From: a virus
Virus record (IMG/VR): IMGVR_UViG_3300032241_002541
Location: 1 to 22,297 of that record
DNA length: 22,297 bases
Direction: 5' to 3' (one strand)
In this document: positions 11,544 to 20,477 of the stretch, one piece after another
Numbering within the stretch: position 1 is the stretch's first letter
How the letters are laid out: the number at the start of each line of letters is the position of its first letter
Position numbers and translations under genes: made by a program
The notes under the pieces: generated by a model
Database searches by the model: none
The model's input: the letters and a program-made list of their open reading frames with translations, nothing else
Told to the model about the DNA's origin: nothing

Positions 11544-12176
11544 ATGCAATATTTTAATACATTACCAAAAATAGTTTATACTAGCCCTATTACAAATAAA
11601 AGTACTGCAGCCATTAATCTATTAAATCGTGCCAGTATTATACCTAGTATTTTTCTTAATCCTCTTTTATTCTATACATATGATGTACAAGAAGGTGATA
11701 CTCCAGAAAGTGTGGCATTTAAATATTATGGTGATGTATATAGGTATTGGATAGTTTTATTTGCTAATCAAGCATTTGATCCACAATGGAATTGGCCACT
11801 AACATCACAACAATTTTTACTTTATATGCAAAACAAGTATGAAAACGTTGCGGGTGGCGCAAATAATGTTATTTCTTACACACAAAGCACTGTATATGAA
11901 TATCAAAAAATAATTACGCAATACGAAGTAAATACAAAAACTACAACAATCAATACTGTAATCATTGATGAATCAACATATAACTCGTTGCCAGATTTTA
12001 GTAACAATACGTATTATGTATCTTCAGGACAAGTAAACGTGACGGTTGTTAGAAATATATTAAATATCTATGATTACGAAAATAATTTAAACGAATCAAA
12101 ACGAAATATTAAAATTATTGACAACAATTACGTACCTAAAATTGAAGAAGAATTGCAAAATTTAATGGCAAAATAA
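11544..12176 (+). CDS. 53: Baseplate wedge protein gp53
   Basis: A 210-residue homologue of T4 gp53 (196 residues), the wedge subunit that joins wedges around the hub. The N-terminus (MQYFNTLPKIVYTSP and FLNPLLFYTYDVQEGDTPES) leads into a LysM-like fold at about residues 44-75 (VQEGDTPESVAFKYYGDVYR), continuing YWIVLFANQAFDPQWNWPL. The C-terminal part (YDYENNLNESKRNIKIIDNN) is the conserved gp53 tail. It lies 2 bases after gene 48 and 1 base before the gp27-like gene, so translation is coupled. In T4, gene 53 adjoins gene 5; here gp48 and gp27 flank it. Confidence 0.9.
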   Translation: MQYFNTLPKIVYTSPITNKSTAAINLLNRASIIPSIFLNPLLFYTYDVQEGDTPESVAFKYYGDVYRYWIVLFANQAFDPQWNWPLTSQQFLLYMQNKYENVAGGANNVISYTQSTVYEYQKIITQYEVNTKTTTINTVIIDESTYNSLPDFSNNTYYVSSGQVNVTVVRNILNIYDYENNLNESKRNIKIIDNNYVPKIEEELQNLMAK

Positions 12177-12177
12177 T

Positions 12178-13494
12178 ATGGCAAAATTACCTTTAACGCT
12201 GTCAATACAAGAGTTGACTTTGACCGGATCAACAGGAGATTTAAATTTAAAAGAACAAATGATACAATTTGTTTATTATGAAGATTTATTTGCTTTTTGT
12301 TTTTCCGGAGTGTTAACAGTTACCGATTCAGCAGGCAATATTGAAAATTTACAATTAACTGGTAACGATTCTTTAAAAATTGTTTTAGGTCAATCTGCAG
12401 ATGATCCAAATAAAACAACAGAAATTTTTAGAGTTTATAAGATAACAAAAAGAAAACCATCAGGAAACTTAAACTCTGAAACTTATGATTTATGTTTGTG
12501 TTCTGAAGATTTGATGATTTCCGAACAAATAAAAGTCAGTAAATCTTATCCTGGAATGAAAATATCTGATATAATTACTGATATTTTACAAAATCAACTT
12601 GGTGTTAGTAAACCCGTTACAGCAGAAGCAACAACTGGAATATATGATTTTATTGTTCCTACGTTTAAGCCTTTTGAAGCAATTAGTTGGTTATCAACTT
12701 ATGCCAGATCAGCAAAGTATTCGGGTTCAGACATGATACTGTTTGAAACAAAAGAAGGATATTTTTATAGATCATTACAATCAATATATTCGGATGAAGT
12801 ATATAATATTTACAAATACGATACAAAAAATTTACCTGATAGTAAAGAAACTTTTTCTGAAAAAGAGTTGTCAATACAAAGATACGAAATATTTAAAAAT
12901 TATGATATGTTAAATGAAGAAAATTCTGGCACATTTGCAAATAGATTAATTTCAATTGATCCTTTAATTAGGTCGTTTTATGTGACTGATTTTGATTATA
13001 AAAAATATTCAGGAGTTATGTTAAATGGCAATCCTCCTACAAATTTTTATGTGAATAGGCAAGGTAATGCTATAAACACCACGTATGAAGGTGTTTTAAA
13101 AATGGCAACAACAAATAAAAATGAAAAAAAATCTAGTTACATTACAACAAAACAAGACCGAGTCGGTTCTGTCGCACAAGATATTTTTATTGAAACATAT
13201 GTACCACTTAGAACAGCTCAAATATCATTATCAAACTATTCTAAAATGAAAATAGAGGTACCTGGTGATACAGAATTAACAGTTGGTAAAGTTATACAAG
13301 TTAAAATAAATTCAATTAATCAAACAGGTGATACTGGAGGTAATAATAGAGACATAGATAAGTATTATTCTGGTGTATACTTAGTAACAGCACTTCAACA
13401 CGTTTTTAGAACAAACCAATTTGTAACTTTACTAGAAATAGCTAGAGATAGTTCAATGACTGGTTACGATGCACCTCCTAAGGCAATAAAATAA
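12178..13494 (+). CDS. 27: Baseplate central hub protein, gp27-like
   Basis: A 438-residue protein taken as the gp27-type hub trimer that holds the central spike. Features: an N-terminal beta domain (LTLSIQELTLTGSTGDLNLK, then a YYEDLFAFCFSGVLTVTD strand pair); a second barrel with EIFRVYKITKRKP; a helical segment (SYPGMKISDIITDILQNQLG); and FIVPTFKPFEAISWLSTYAR, a motif common to gp27 and VgrG-type hubs. A C-terminal barrel (ELTVGKVIQVKI ... YYSGVYLVTALQHVF) completes it. T4 gp27 has 391 residues. The assignment rests on these hub features and on direct coupling to the gp5-like gene (stop and start overlap in TAATG). Sequence similarity to T4 gp27 itself looks weak by eye. Confidence 0.78.
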   Translation: MAKLPLTLSIQELTLTGSTGDLNLKEQMIQFVYYEDLFAFCFSGVLTVTDSAGNIENLQLTGNDSLKIVLGQSADDPNKTTEIFRVYKITKRKPSGNLNSETYDLCLCSEDLMISEQIKVSKSYPGMKISDIITDILQNQLGVSKPVTAEATTGIYDFIVPTFKPFEAISWLSTYARSAKYSGSDMILFETKEGYFYRSLQSIYSDEVYNIYKYDTKNLPDSKETFSEKELSIQRYEIFKNYDMLNEENSGTFANRLISIDPLIRSFYVTDFDYKKYSGVMLNGNPPTNFYVNRQGNAINTTYEGVLKMATTNKNEKKSSYITTKQDRVGSVAQDIFIETYVPLRTAQISLSNYSKMKIEVPGDTELTVGKVIQVKINSINQTGDTGGNNRDIDKYYSGVYLVTALQHVFRTNQFVTLLEIARDSSMTGYDAPPKAIK

Positions 13495-14390
13495 TGAATA
13501 ATTATATTGGAAAAGACGGTTTCAATTGGTGGTTAGGTGTCATTGAGGCAGTAGATGATCCTTTAAGTTTAGGCAGATGCCGAGTTAGAATATTTGGATG
13601 GCACACATCTAATAAAAAATTAATACCAACAGAAAATTTACCGTGGGCTTTACCTATAAATTCTCCAAATTCTTCTATGACTGCAGCTGCACCCGTCATT
13701 GGAGATTATGCTTTTGGTTTCTTTTCTGATGGAATATCTGGTCAAGCACCTTTTTTGATTGGTATATTTCCAGGTATTCCTCAAAATGGTAAAAATGATT
13801 CTCTCGGTTTTTCTGAAGGTGACCATTATCCAGTCGGAGAACCAACAACAAGTCGTTTATACCGAAATGATGAATTTTTTAACAAAACTTGTGTGTATTA
13901 TAATGACAATAATTTAGACACGGGAGTGCCAACAGCAGACGGTAGTTCTTGGAGTGAACCAAAATCTGGATACGCTACAACGCCTGCTAGCAACAGGGTT
14001 ATTGAGACCAAATCAGGACACGTATTTGAGATGGACGATACTCCTGGCGCTGAAAGGATACACCTAAACCACAAGGCCAACACATTCTTTCAGATAGACG
14101 CTTCAGGCAACATGGTTACCAAAGTTTCTGGTAAAAATTATGAAGTTTACCTATCGGATAACAATATTCATGTAAAAGGTGTATGTAATATAACTGTGGA
14201 TGGTAATGCCAACATATATGTTAAAGGTAATGTGACGGAAAAAGTGGATGGTAATATAGAAAGAACAGTTGGAGGTAATGTGACCGAAACAATTGGTGGT
14301 AATTATCAAGCACAAGTAAGCGGAACATATCAGGTAACATCAGGTGGAAATATGACATTGATAGCACCAAAAATTGATTTAAATCCATGA
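13494..14390 (+). CDS. 5: Central spike protein gp5-like, without a lysozyme domain
   Basis: A 298-residue gp5-type spike. Residues 10-95 form the N-terminal OB fold: FNWWLGVIEAVDDPLSLGRC, RVRIFGWHT, IPTENLPWALPI, DYAFGFFSDG, then FLIGIFPGI. Residues 169-190 (IETKSGHVFEMDDTPGAERI) match the segment before the needle in T4 gp5. Residues 225-290 are a triple-stranded beta-helix with valine/glycine octads (VDGNANIYVKGN, VDGNIERTVGGN). T4 gp5 has 575 residues and carries a lysozyme domain between OB fold and needle. Here a short linker of about 75 residues takes its place, with no RxEG or TxGxGH motif. The PAAR protein two genes on would cap the needle. The stop overlaps the next start in ATGA. 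Confidence 0.9.
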   Translation: MNNYIGKDGFNWWLGVIEAVDDPLSLGRCRVRIFGWHTSNKKLIPTENLPWALPINSPNSSMTAAAPVIGDYAFGFFSDGISGQAPFLIGIFPGIPQNGKNDSLGFSEGDHYPVGEPTTSRLYRNDEFFNKTCVYYNDNNLDTGVPTADGSSWSEPKSGYATTPASNRVIETKSGHVFEMDDTPGAERIHLNHKANTFFQIDASGNMVTKVSGKNYEVYLSDNNIHVKGVCNITVDGNANIYVKGNVTEKVDGNIERTVGGNVTETIGGNYQAQVSGTYQVTSGGNMTLIAPKIDLNP

Positions 14391-14608
14391 AACACGAATT
14401 TAAAATATTAAAAAATCGTCAAATAGAAATTTATGACGATTACGATAAAATACCAGAAGATTTTGACCACATTATATCTTTTAAACCATGGATACCAGAT
14501 GGTCCACACACACATGATGAACATAGTGAAATATCTGAATGGAATAATAAATTACAAAATTTAATTAAAAAGGAAAAAGAAAATGCCAGCCGTAACAAGA
14601 ATAGGTGA
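14387..14608 (+). CDS. Small conserved protein between spike and PAAR genes
   Basis: A 73-residue charged protein starting MKHEFKILKNRQIEIYDDYD. It carries EDFDHIISFKPWIPDGPHTHDEHSEI and a lysine-rich C-terminal helix (EWNNKLQNLIKKEKENASRN). The His/Asp/Glu cluster (PHTHDEHSE, residues 40-48) could bind metal or form a small helical hairpin. No enzyme motif is seen. It overlaps gp5 by 4 bases and PAAR by 26. Its fixed place between spike and spike tip suggests a role in spike assembly or a chaperone for the PAAR protein; this is inference from position only. Confidence 0.65.
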   Translation: MKHEFKILKNRQIEIYDDYDKIPEDFDHIISFKPWIPDGPHTHDEHSEISEWNNKLQNLIKKEKENASRNKNR

Positions 14609-14873
14609 TGCAGATGTAGACCATTGTAGCGGAATGACTCGTGCAGTCGGGTCATCTAATGTGTTTGTTAACGGCATACCAGTTAGTCGGCAAAGTGACG
14701 TAAACACTTCACATTTACTTCCTGGGTCTCCATGCCCGTCACACTCAGCTCCAATCACCAAAGGATCATCAACCGTTTTTATCAACGGCTTAGGTTGCGG
14801 CAGAATTGGAGATGCAATTACATCTTGTACCAGCGTGGCAGCAGGTAGTTCCAATGTATTTGCAGGTGGTTAA
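14583..14873 (+). CDS. PAAR-repeat spike-tip protein
   Basis: A 96-residue PAAR protein that forms the sharp, zinc-bound cone on the end of the gp5 needle (gp5.4 in T4). The start MPAVTRIGDADVDHCSGMTR, repeated SSNVFVNGIPVSRQSDVNTSH and STVFINGLGCGRIGDAITSC, and the ending SSNVFAGG are typical. Conserved His and Cys residues (His14, Cys15, His44, Cys51, His54) include the probable zinc ligands. The start at 14583 follows AAAGGAAAAAG and lies inside the end of the preceding gene. There is no C-terminal toxin or effector extension, so it is a structural tip only. After it comes the only sizeable gap in the operon (94 bases). Confidence 0.9.
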   Translation: MPAVTRIGDADVDHCSGMTRAVGSSNVFVNGIPVSRQSDVNTSHLLPGSPCPSHSAPITKGSSTVFINGLGCGRIGDAITSCTSVAAGSSNVFAGG

Positions 14874-14955
14874 TTAAAAATTTCAAAATTTTGTGTTCCG
14901 GCCTCAAAATTCTCCGAACCGTAGCTCAGATTCCAAAAAGCGTTTTTACTCCTGT

Positions 14956-14963
14956 AATAAATA
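14956..14963 (+). promoter_or_regulatory. AATAAATA late-promoter-like octamer just before gene 25
   Basis: AATAAATA fits NATAAATA and ends 4 bases before the gp25 start codon. It lies in the 94-base gap after PAAR, the natural place for an internal promoter. T4 late geometry would put the transcript start at about the ATG, so either the message is leaderless or the motif is start-site context. The rest of the gap (14874-14955) is A+T-rich and holds no gene I can support. Confidence 0.35.
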
Positions 14964-14967
14964 GAAG

Positions 14968-15360
14968 ATGACCACAATAATACAAAAATATTCAGATATA
15001 GATTTTGCCTTCAACATTAGACCTGTTGTAGGTGATATAGCTTTGAGTTATAATCAACAAGCAGTAATTCGTTCGGTTCGTAATTTATTATTAACAAATC
15101 ACTTTGAAAGACTTTTCAATCCAGACATAGGTTCAAATCTAACCGGTTTATTATTTGAAAATATCAATCAATCAACAACTGTGGCAATTGAAAACGAAAT
15201 AAGAAATACTATAAACAATTATGAACCTAGAGTTACAATAGATTCTATAGCAGTTAGTGCTTTACCGGATCAAAATGCCTATAGTGTCAGACTTACGTTT
15301 TATATTAACAATATTTCTGATATACAAACAGTAACAGTTTTATTAGAGAGAAACAGATAA
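14968..15360 (+). CDS. 25: Baseplate wedge protein gp25
   Basis: A 130-residue homologue of T4 gp25 (132 residues), the sheath-initiating wedge subunit of the gpW/gp25 family conserved in contractile injection systems. Landmarks: DIDFAFNIRPVVGDIALSYN, QQAVIRSVRNLLLTNHFERLFNPDIGSNL, LLFENI, and the diagnostic EPR motif in NNYEPRVTID (Glu86-Pro87-Arg88), followed by strands ending VTVLLERNR. There is no Shine-Dalgarno sequence near the start. Gene 6 follows 1 base after the stop, as in contractile systems where gp25 and gp6-type proteins work together. Confidence 0.95.
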   Translation: MTTIIQKYSDIDFAFNIRPVVGDIALSYNQQAVIRSVRNLLLTNHFERLFNPDIGSNLTGLLFENINQSTTVAIENEIRNTINNYEPRVTIDSIAVSALPDQNAYSVRLTFYINNISDIQTVTVLLERNR

Positions 15361-15361
15361 A

Positions 15362-17437
15362 ATGGCCGGAGCAAATTCAAACATACAAATTACCGACCTT
15401 GATTTTAATTTAATCAAGAACAACATGAAGACCTTTTTACAAGGTCAAACGGTTCTACAAGATTATAATTTTGATGGTTCTGCCCTATCAACTTTGTTGG
15501 ATGTGTTAGCATACAACACACAATACAATGCCTTTTACTTGAATATGGTTGCTAATGAGATGTTTTTGGATACAGCCATTCAAAGAAACTCGGTCATTTC
15601 TCATGCAAAATTACTTGATTACACACCAAAATCAAATGTTGCACCAACAGCAACAATTAATTTAAATGTTTATGGAGTTACAGATAGTTCTTTAACTTTG
15701 CCACAATTCACTTCATTTTTGTCTGAAGCTATTGATGGTGTTAATTATAATTTTGTCACAACAGATTCTTACACAGTAAATACAAATACTACCACAAAAA
15801 CAGCGACCTTTTTAAATATACCAATTAAACAAGGTTTGCCAACAAAACAACAATTTACTGTTAGTGTTGCAGATAATCCAAATTTTTTATTTGAAATACC
15901 TGATCCAGCCGTAGACACAACCACTTTACTAGTAACTGTACAACAATCGTCATCTAATGCCTCGTATCAAACATTTAGTTTAGCTACAAGTTACTTAACA
16001 TTAACCGGTTCAGATAATGTTTATTTTTTACAAGCAGGTTTAGATGGTCTTTACCAAATATATTTTGGAGACGGAATCTTAGGAACATTATTGTCTGACG
16101 GAAACGTTGTTAATATTTCATATATTACAACACAAGGTACTGCTGCAGCAGGTGCAAATTCATTTGTGTTAATGGATACAGTAAGTGGATATTCAAATAC
16201 TTTTGTATATAGTGTGGTGCCAGCAACACAAGGATCAAATGCCGAAAATATTGATTCCATAAAATTTCAAGCACCAAAAGCTTATGCAGCACAAGGTCGT
16301 GCAGTAACAGTTGAAGACTACATTACAGCAATACAAGAAAATACTTTAGGTTTTTCAGTAGATGCTGTTAACGTATGGGGTGGAGCACAAAGTATTCCTC
16401 CCGTGTACGGACAAGTTTTCATTTCTGTTAAACCAACAGGTGGTTATCTGTTAACTGCATTACAAAAACAACAATTGATTTCTGAAGTGATACAACCAAT
16501 TTCTGTATTGACTGTTACTCCAAATATTGTAGATCCTGATTATGTTTATTTGAAAATATCAACAGACGTTATATATAATCCAAATAAAACAACAAATACC
16601 GCTAATAATTTATCAAATATTATATTAAATAATGTTAACAATTATGCAGCCACAAAATTAAATAGTTTTAATTCAACATTTTCAGCTACTGATATTATTT
16701 TAACAATACAAAATTCTGATGCATCAATTATTACCAACCAAGTTTCAGTACAATTACAAAAAAAATTCTATCCTAATTTAACAAATTCACAGTCTTATAC
16801 ATTAAATTATGGAACAGCGTTAAAAAAAGGTATTGTTTTTAGTGGTATCACAAGTTCTCCGAGTATTACAGTTACAACTACTTCTGGCAACCAATCTTCT
16901 GTTTATATACAAGAAGTTCCTTCAACTTCTAGTGGAATAGATTCTATCACATTGTTAAATGCAGGTTTTAATTATCTCTATCCACCAATTGTAACTATTA
17001 TTGGAGATGGAATAGGAGCAACTGCAGTAACAACTATAGCTGGAGGAAGCATATCAGGAATTAAAGTTACTAATGCCGGAAGTGGTTACACAACAGCATA
17101 TGCTATAATTACCAATGCTCCTGGCGACAATTCAGGTTCTTTAGGCGCAGTCACCGTGACTTTACAAGGTCAATACGGAACACTAGCTCTTTATCAAGTT
17201 AATACAACAAGTGGAAAAACATTAATTACTAATAATATAGGAACAGTTGATTATGAAAATGGTATTATCACTTTAAATAATTTTTCACCAATTTCTGTTA
17301 ACAATTTGTTAGGCCAATTGACAATAACTGCAACACCTGTATCAACATTAATACCTTCAAGTTTTAACCGAATCATAACAGTAGATGCTTTTGATCCTAC
17401 TGCTATCACCGTTAATGTCACACAAGCAACTTCATGA
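15362..17437 (+). CDS. 6: Baseplate wedge protein gp6
   Basis: A 691-residue homologue of T4 gp6 (660 residues), the wedge protein whose dimers form the ring around the hub. The start (ITDLDFNLIKNNMKTFLQGQ, then LQDYNFDGSALSTLLDVLAY) and the following NTQYNAFYLNMVANEMFLDT and RNSVISHAKLLDYTP are strongly conserved. So are LYQIYFGDGILGTLLSDGNV, FQAPKAYAAQGRAVTVEDYI and VYGQVFISVKPTGG. Residues about 520-606 are an added beta-repeat module (LLNAGFNYLYPPIVTIIGDG, then VTNAGSGYTTAYAIITNAPG), which recurs in the next two genes. The stop overlaps the gene 7 start in ATGA. Confidence 0.94.
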   Translation: MAGANSNIQITDLDFNLIKNNMKTFLQGQTVLQDYNFDGSALSTLLDVLAYNTQYNAFYLNMVANEMFLDTAIQRNSVISHAKLLDYTPKSNVAPTATINLNVYGVTDSSLTLPQFTSFLSEAIDGVNYNFVTTDSYTVNTNTTTKTATFLNIPIKQGLPTKQQFTVSVADNPNFLFEIPDPAVDTTTLLVTVQQSSSNASYQTFSLATSYLTLTGSDNVYFLQAGLDGLYQIYFGDGILGTLLSDGNVVNISYITTQGTAAAGANSFVLMDTVSGYSNTFVYSVVPATQGSNAENIDSIKFQAPKAYAAQGRAVTVEDYITAIQENTLGFSVDAVNVWGGAQSIPPVYGQVFISVKPTGGYLLTALQKQQLISEVIQPISVLTVTPNIVDPDYVYLKISTDVIYNPNKTTNTANNLSNIILNNVNNYAATKLNSFNSTFSATDIILTIQNSDASIITNQVSVQLQKKFYPNLTNSQSYTLNYGTALKKGIVFSGITSSPSITVTTTSGNQSSVYIQEVPSTSSGIDSITLLNAGFNYLYPPIVTIIGDGIGATAVTTIAGGSISGIKVTNAGSGYTTAYAIITNAPGDNSGSLGAVTVTLQGQYGTLALYQVNTTSGKTLITNNIGTVDYENGIITLNNFSPISVNNLLGQLTITATPVSTLIPSSFNRIITVDAFDPTAITVNVTQATS

Positions 17438-20400
17438 TAACTTCCGGCCAAGATACTTCTGTATTAATTCCTTCGCAACTTCCTGCGTTTGTTCGGGATG
17501 ATCCGAACTACCAAACGTTTGTTGCTTTTTTGCAAGCATACTATGAGTGGTTGGAATTAGCCAATACTTCAAACTCACTAATATCTACTGCTTCATCTGA
17601 ACAAGGTATCACTTTTGCTTCAAAAAATTTATTAAATTATACTGACATCAATAGTACAACTAATGATTTTTTACAGTATTTTATCAATGACTTTCTACCA
17701 AATCTTCCAGAAAGTGCATTAATTTCTCCGCAATTAGCTATTAAAACAGCTAGACAATTATATCAATCAAAAGGTACACCGGCTTCTTATAAATTTTTAT
17801 TCAGAATACTGTACAATTCTGATTTTGATTACTTAGATACAGAAGATTTTGTTTTAAAACCTTCTAGTGGTAATTGGTATATTGCAAAAAGTGTGCACTT
17901 GTTTAGTTCAGACACAAATTTTTTAATAACTTCAAATTTAAGATTGTTTGGCCAAATAAGTGAAACCTTAGCAACAATACAAAATGTTATACAAAACGGT
18001 GACAAAACAGAAGTTTTTATTGATGATATCGAAAGAGAATTTCAAAACGGTGAAATTGTTTCGGTTTTAGATTCATTTAATCAACCGGTTTATTTTTATG
18101 ATGGATCAATTGTTTCGGCCAATACGCCAGGTGCAGAAACGCTTTCTGCTATTATTGTTGGTCAGATTAACCAGATTAATATTAAATCTAGTACACTTAC
18201 GCCAAATCCGTACAGAGGGTCTTTATATAATCCTGGAGATCCGGTTGTTGTTTATGGTGGTTTGAATCCAAATGTAGCTAATCCAATTGGTGCAACAGCT
18301 GAAGTTGGAACAGTAACTTCAGGATATCTAACTGGTATAACGGTAACGAACGGTGGTTATGGTTACGATTTATCTAACACAATTATTAATATTGCAAATG
18401 CTCTTGATGCTAGTGCATCAATTGCTTCGGTAAATCCAGCACCAAGTGGTGTTGCTAATTTAACATTTTTTTCAACAGAAACAATTGGACCAAAAGCAAA
18501 TATACAACTCGGTAATAGTTCATATGGTTTTGCTAATAATATTTTAGCAAACGCAAATACATCATTAGCCAACACTTTGGTTTTTATTACAGATGTAACT
18601 TATCCAATTTCATTTGTAAATTTAAATATCGGTGGAGGAGTAACATCACTGACGCCTATTGTTACAGCAATAACACAATATCCGGATGATTACGCAAATA
18701 CAATTATTGGTAATATTCCAAAAAGTGTTTATAGTAATATTATATCAGTACCAGCAGTAACTTCATCAAATTCATATGCGTATCTATCTTCATTAGGTAT
18801 TTTAGCGCCAATACAGATTGCAAATACAGGTTCAGGTTATTTGGCAAATGATACTATTATTATAACTGGAGGTAGAGGATACGGAGCTTATGCTAATATT
18901 ACAAGTTTATCTAATACCGGAGGAATTATTGGTGTAACATATGTTAATGCTTCAAAACAAGGCATTGCAAATAATCTTTATCCTATTGGCGGTATGGGTT
19001 ACACTCCAAATTATTTACCATCAATTACTATAAGAACATCAACCGGTTCAAATGCTAGTCTTTATGTTCCTGGTATTTTAGGAGCAAGTTCTGTGTTAAC
19101 TGCCAACACACAACGTGTTGGCTCAATTACAACAATTAATATTATCAATCCTGGTGAAGATTATGTTACAACACCAAAAGTTTCATTAAATGTATTAGAT
19201 GTTCTTGTTTCAAATTTGACTAGTACTTTTTTACCAAGTAGTGGTGATGTAGTATATCAAGGTAGTAGTGTGTTAAGATCATCAATGTTGGCTTCCGTTG
19301 ATTCTATTGTGCCATTAATTAATAATATTGATCCAAAACAAATTGTATATAATTTAAGATTATATAATTATGGTAACACAAGTTCAATACCAGCAAGTGT
19401 AAATGGTCCAATATTTGTGAATGGTAAAAATATTGTAATGAATATTTCAGCATTTTCGTACAATAGTTATTATAGTTCTGATGGTGTTAGAATTTATGGT
19501 GACGGTACAGCACAAGCAACTGCAAGTTTTTTAAATGGCTTATCAATCGCTCAAGGACAATATATTGATTATGCCGGTCAACCTAGTGGATACAGCGTAT
19601 TAGAAAGTAGAGATTATAATCCATACACATATCAAATTACAGTAGACCAAACAATATCGGTATATAAAGATGTTATACTAAAATTGTTACATCCAGCAGG
19701 TATGAATTTGTTGGGTCGTTACGCTATGAAATCTAACAGTAACGTAAGTTCTGTAATTGTTGACACATTACAACAAGGTGTAACATTATCTTATGATACT
19801 AATTTTGCAAATTCAAATGTTGTAATGTCAGCAACGTTTGCGAATCCATCAAACAACATTATACAATTTAATAATTTGAATGGTGTTAATTTGGCCAACA
19901 TCATTCAAATAGGTAACACAATATCATTTACAACAAACACAAATGATATTGTTACAGGTGTTGTAACATCAGTAAACGCTATATCAAATACTGTCACTAT
20001 CAGTTCAAATATCTGGTTAAGTTATGCAAATGTTGCGTATGTAGCAAATGGTTCTTATATTATAATAGGTGATTTGATGTTAGAAAGTGGCGCAGAAGAT
20101 TTATTAAATGATATAACTAACAATGAAAACGAAGACTTGATGATAGGACCGAAACTAAATATACTAGGTTTAACTAACTCTTACAATTTAATTAACGGTG
20201 GAATTTATAGTAATCCATCTGTTCCTTTGGAAGATATAGTCCGAGTTAATGATTTGTTGTTTGTAGGAAATAATTTGACTCAATTAAATGGCAATACATC
20301 TAATGTTATTAGTGTTGACTATACAAACAATGTTATCTATTTGGATTTTCCAATTGCAAATAGTGCAGTCAACACATTCTTGTCTGTAAATAGAACTTAT

Positions 20401-20448
20401 ACGGCTTTAGGTTCAAATGTCTTTATCTATGGTGCAGAAGCCGCATAA
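17434..20448 (+). CDS. 7: Baseplate wedge protein gp7
   Basis: A 1004-residue wedge protein in the position and approximate size of T4 gp7 (1032 residues), which seeds wedge assembly and anchors peripheral proteins. The N-terminal 165 residues are the conserved part: LPAFVRDDPNYQTFVAFLQA, YYEWLELAN, NDFLQYFINDFLPNLPESAL, and KTARQLYQSKGTPASYKFLF before RILYNSDFDYLD. The remainder is rich in Asn, Ser, Thr, Ile and Gly. It carries several beta-repeat modules (TVTNGGYGYD around 300, NTGSGYLANDTIIITGG around 465, GGMGYTPNYLPSITI around 515, INPGEDYVTTPKVSL around 575). A second conserved stretch near residue 735-770 (ITVDQTISVYKDVILKLLHP, AGMNLLGRYAM) fits the family. Similarity to enteric T4 gp7 is probably weak outside the N-terminus. 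Confidence 0.86.
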   Translation: MITSGQDTSVLIPSQLPAFVRDDPNYQTFVAFLQAYYEWLELANTSNSLISTASSEQGITFASKNLLNYTDINSTTNDFLQYFINDFLPNLPESALISPQLAIKTARQLYQSKGTPASYKFLFRILYNSDFDYLDTEDFVLKPSSGNWYIAKSVHLFSSDTNFLITSNLRLFGQISETLATIQNVIQNGDKTEVFIDDIEREFQNGEIVSVLDSFNQPVYFYDGSIVSANTPGAETLSAIIVGQINQINIKSSTLTPNPYRGSLYNPGDPVVVYGGLNPNVANPIGATAEVGTVTSGYLTGITVTNGGYGYDLSNTIINIANALDASASIASVNPAPSGVANLTFFSTETIGPKANIQLGNSSYGFANNILANANTSLANTLVFITDVTYPISFVNLNIGGGVTSLTPIVTAITQYPDDYANTIIGNIPKSVYSNIISVPAVTSSNSYAYLSSLGILAPIQIANTGSGYLANDTIIITGGRGYGAYANITSLSNTGGIIGVTYVNASKQGIANNLYPIGGMGYTPNYLPSITIRTSTGSNASLYVPGILGASSVLTANTQRVGSITTINIINPGEDYVTTPKVSLNVLDVLVSNLTSTFLPSSGDVVYQGSSVLRSSMLASVDSIVPLINNIDPKQIVYNLRLYNYGNTSSIPASVNGPIFVNGKNIVMNISAFSYNSYYSSDGVRIYGDGTAQATASFLNGLSIAQGQYIDYAGQPSGYSVLESRDYNPYTYQITVDQTISVYKDVILKLLHPAGMNLLGRYAMKSNSNVSSVIVDTLQQGVTLSYDTNFANSNVVMSATFANPSNNIIQFNNLNGVNLANIIQIGNTISFTTNTNDIVTGVVTSVNAISNTVTISSNIWLSYANVAYVANGSYIIIGDLMLESGAEDLLNDITNNENEDLMIGPKLNILGLTNSYNLINGGIYSNPSVPLEDIVRVNDLLFVGNNLTQLNGNTSNVISVDYTNNVIYLDFPIANSAVNTFLSVNRTYTALGSNVFIYGAEAA

Positions 20449-20465
20449 TAAATTTAGGTAATTAT

Positions 20466-20473
20466 AATAAATA
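20466..20473 (+). promoter_or_regulatory. AATAAATA late-promoter-like octamer just before gene 8
   Basis: AATAAATA lies in the 29-base gap between genes 7 and 8 and ends 4 bases before the ATG, exactly the arrangement seen before gene 25. The repetition of octamer and spacing makes chance less likely. Its activity is unproven. Confidence 0.35.
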
Positions 20474-20477
20474 AATC

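Noticed and set aside
14561-14854. Minus-strand open frame opposite the PAAR gene
   Set aside because: The plus-strand PAAR protein is a clear family match; the reverse frame is its shadow.
14915-14967. GTAGCTCAG-like D-arm sequence suggesting a tRNA in the gap after PAAR
   Set aside because: No matching acceptor stem, anticodon arm or T-loop (GTTCGAAT-type) follows within the required distance, and gene 25 starts too soon.
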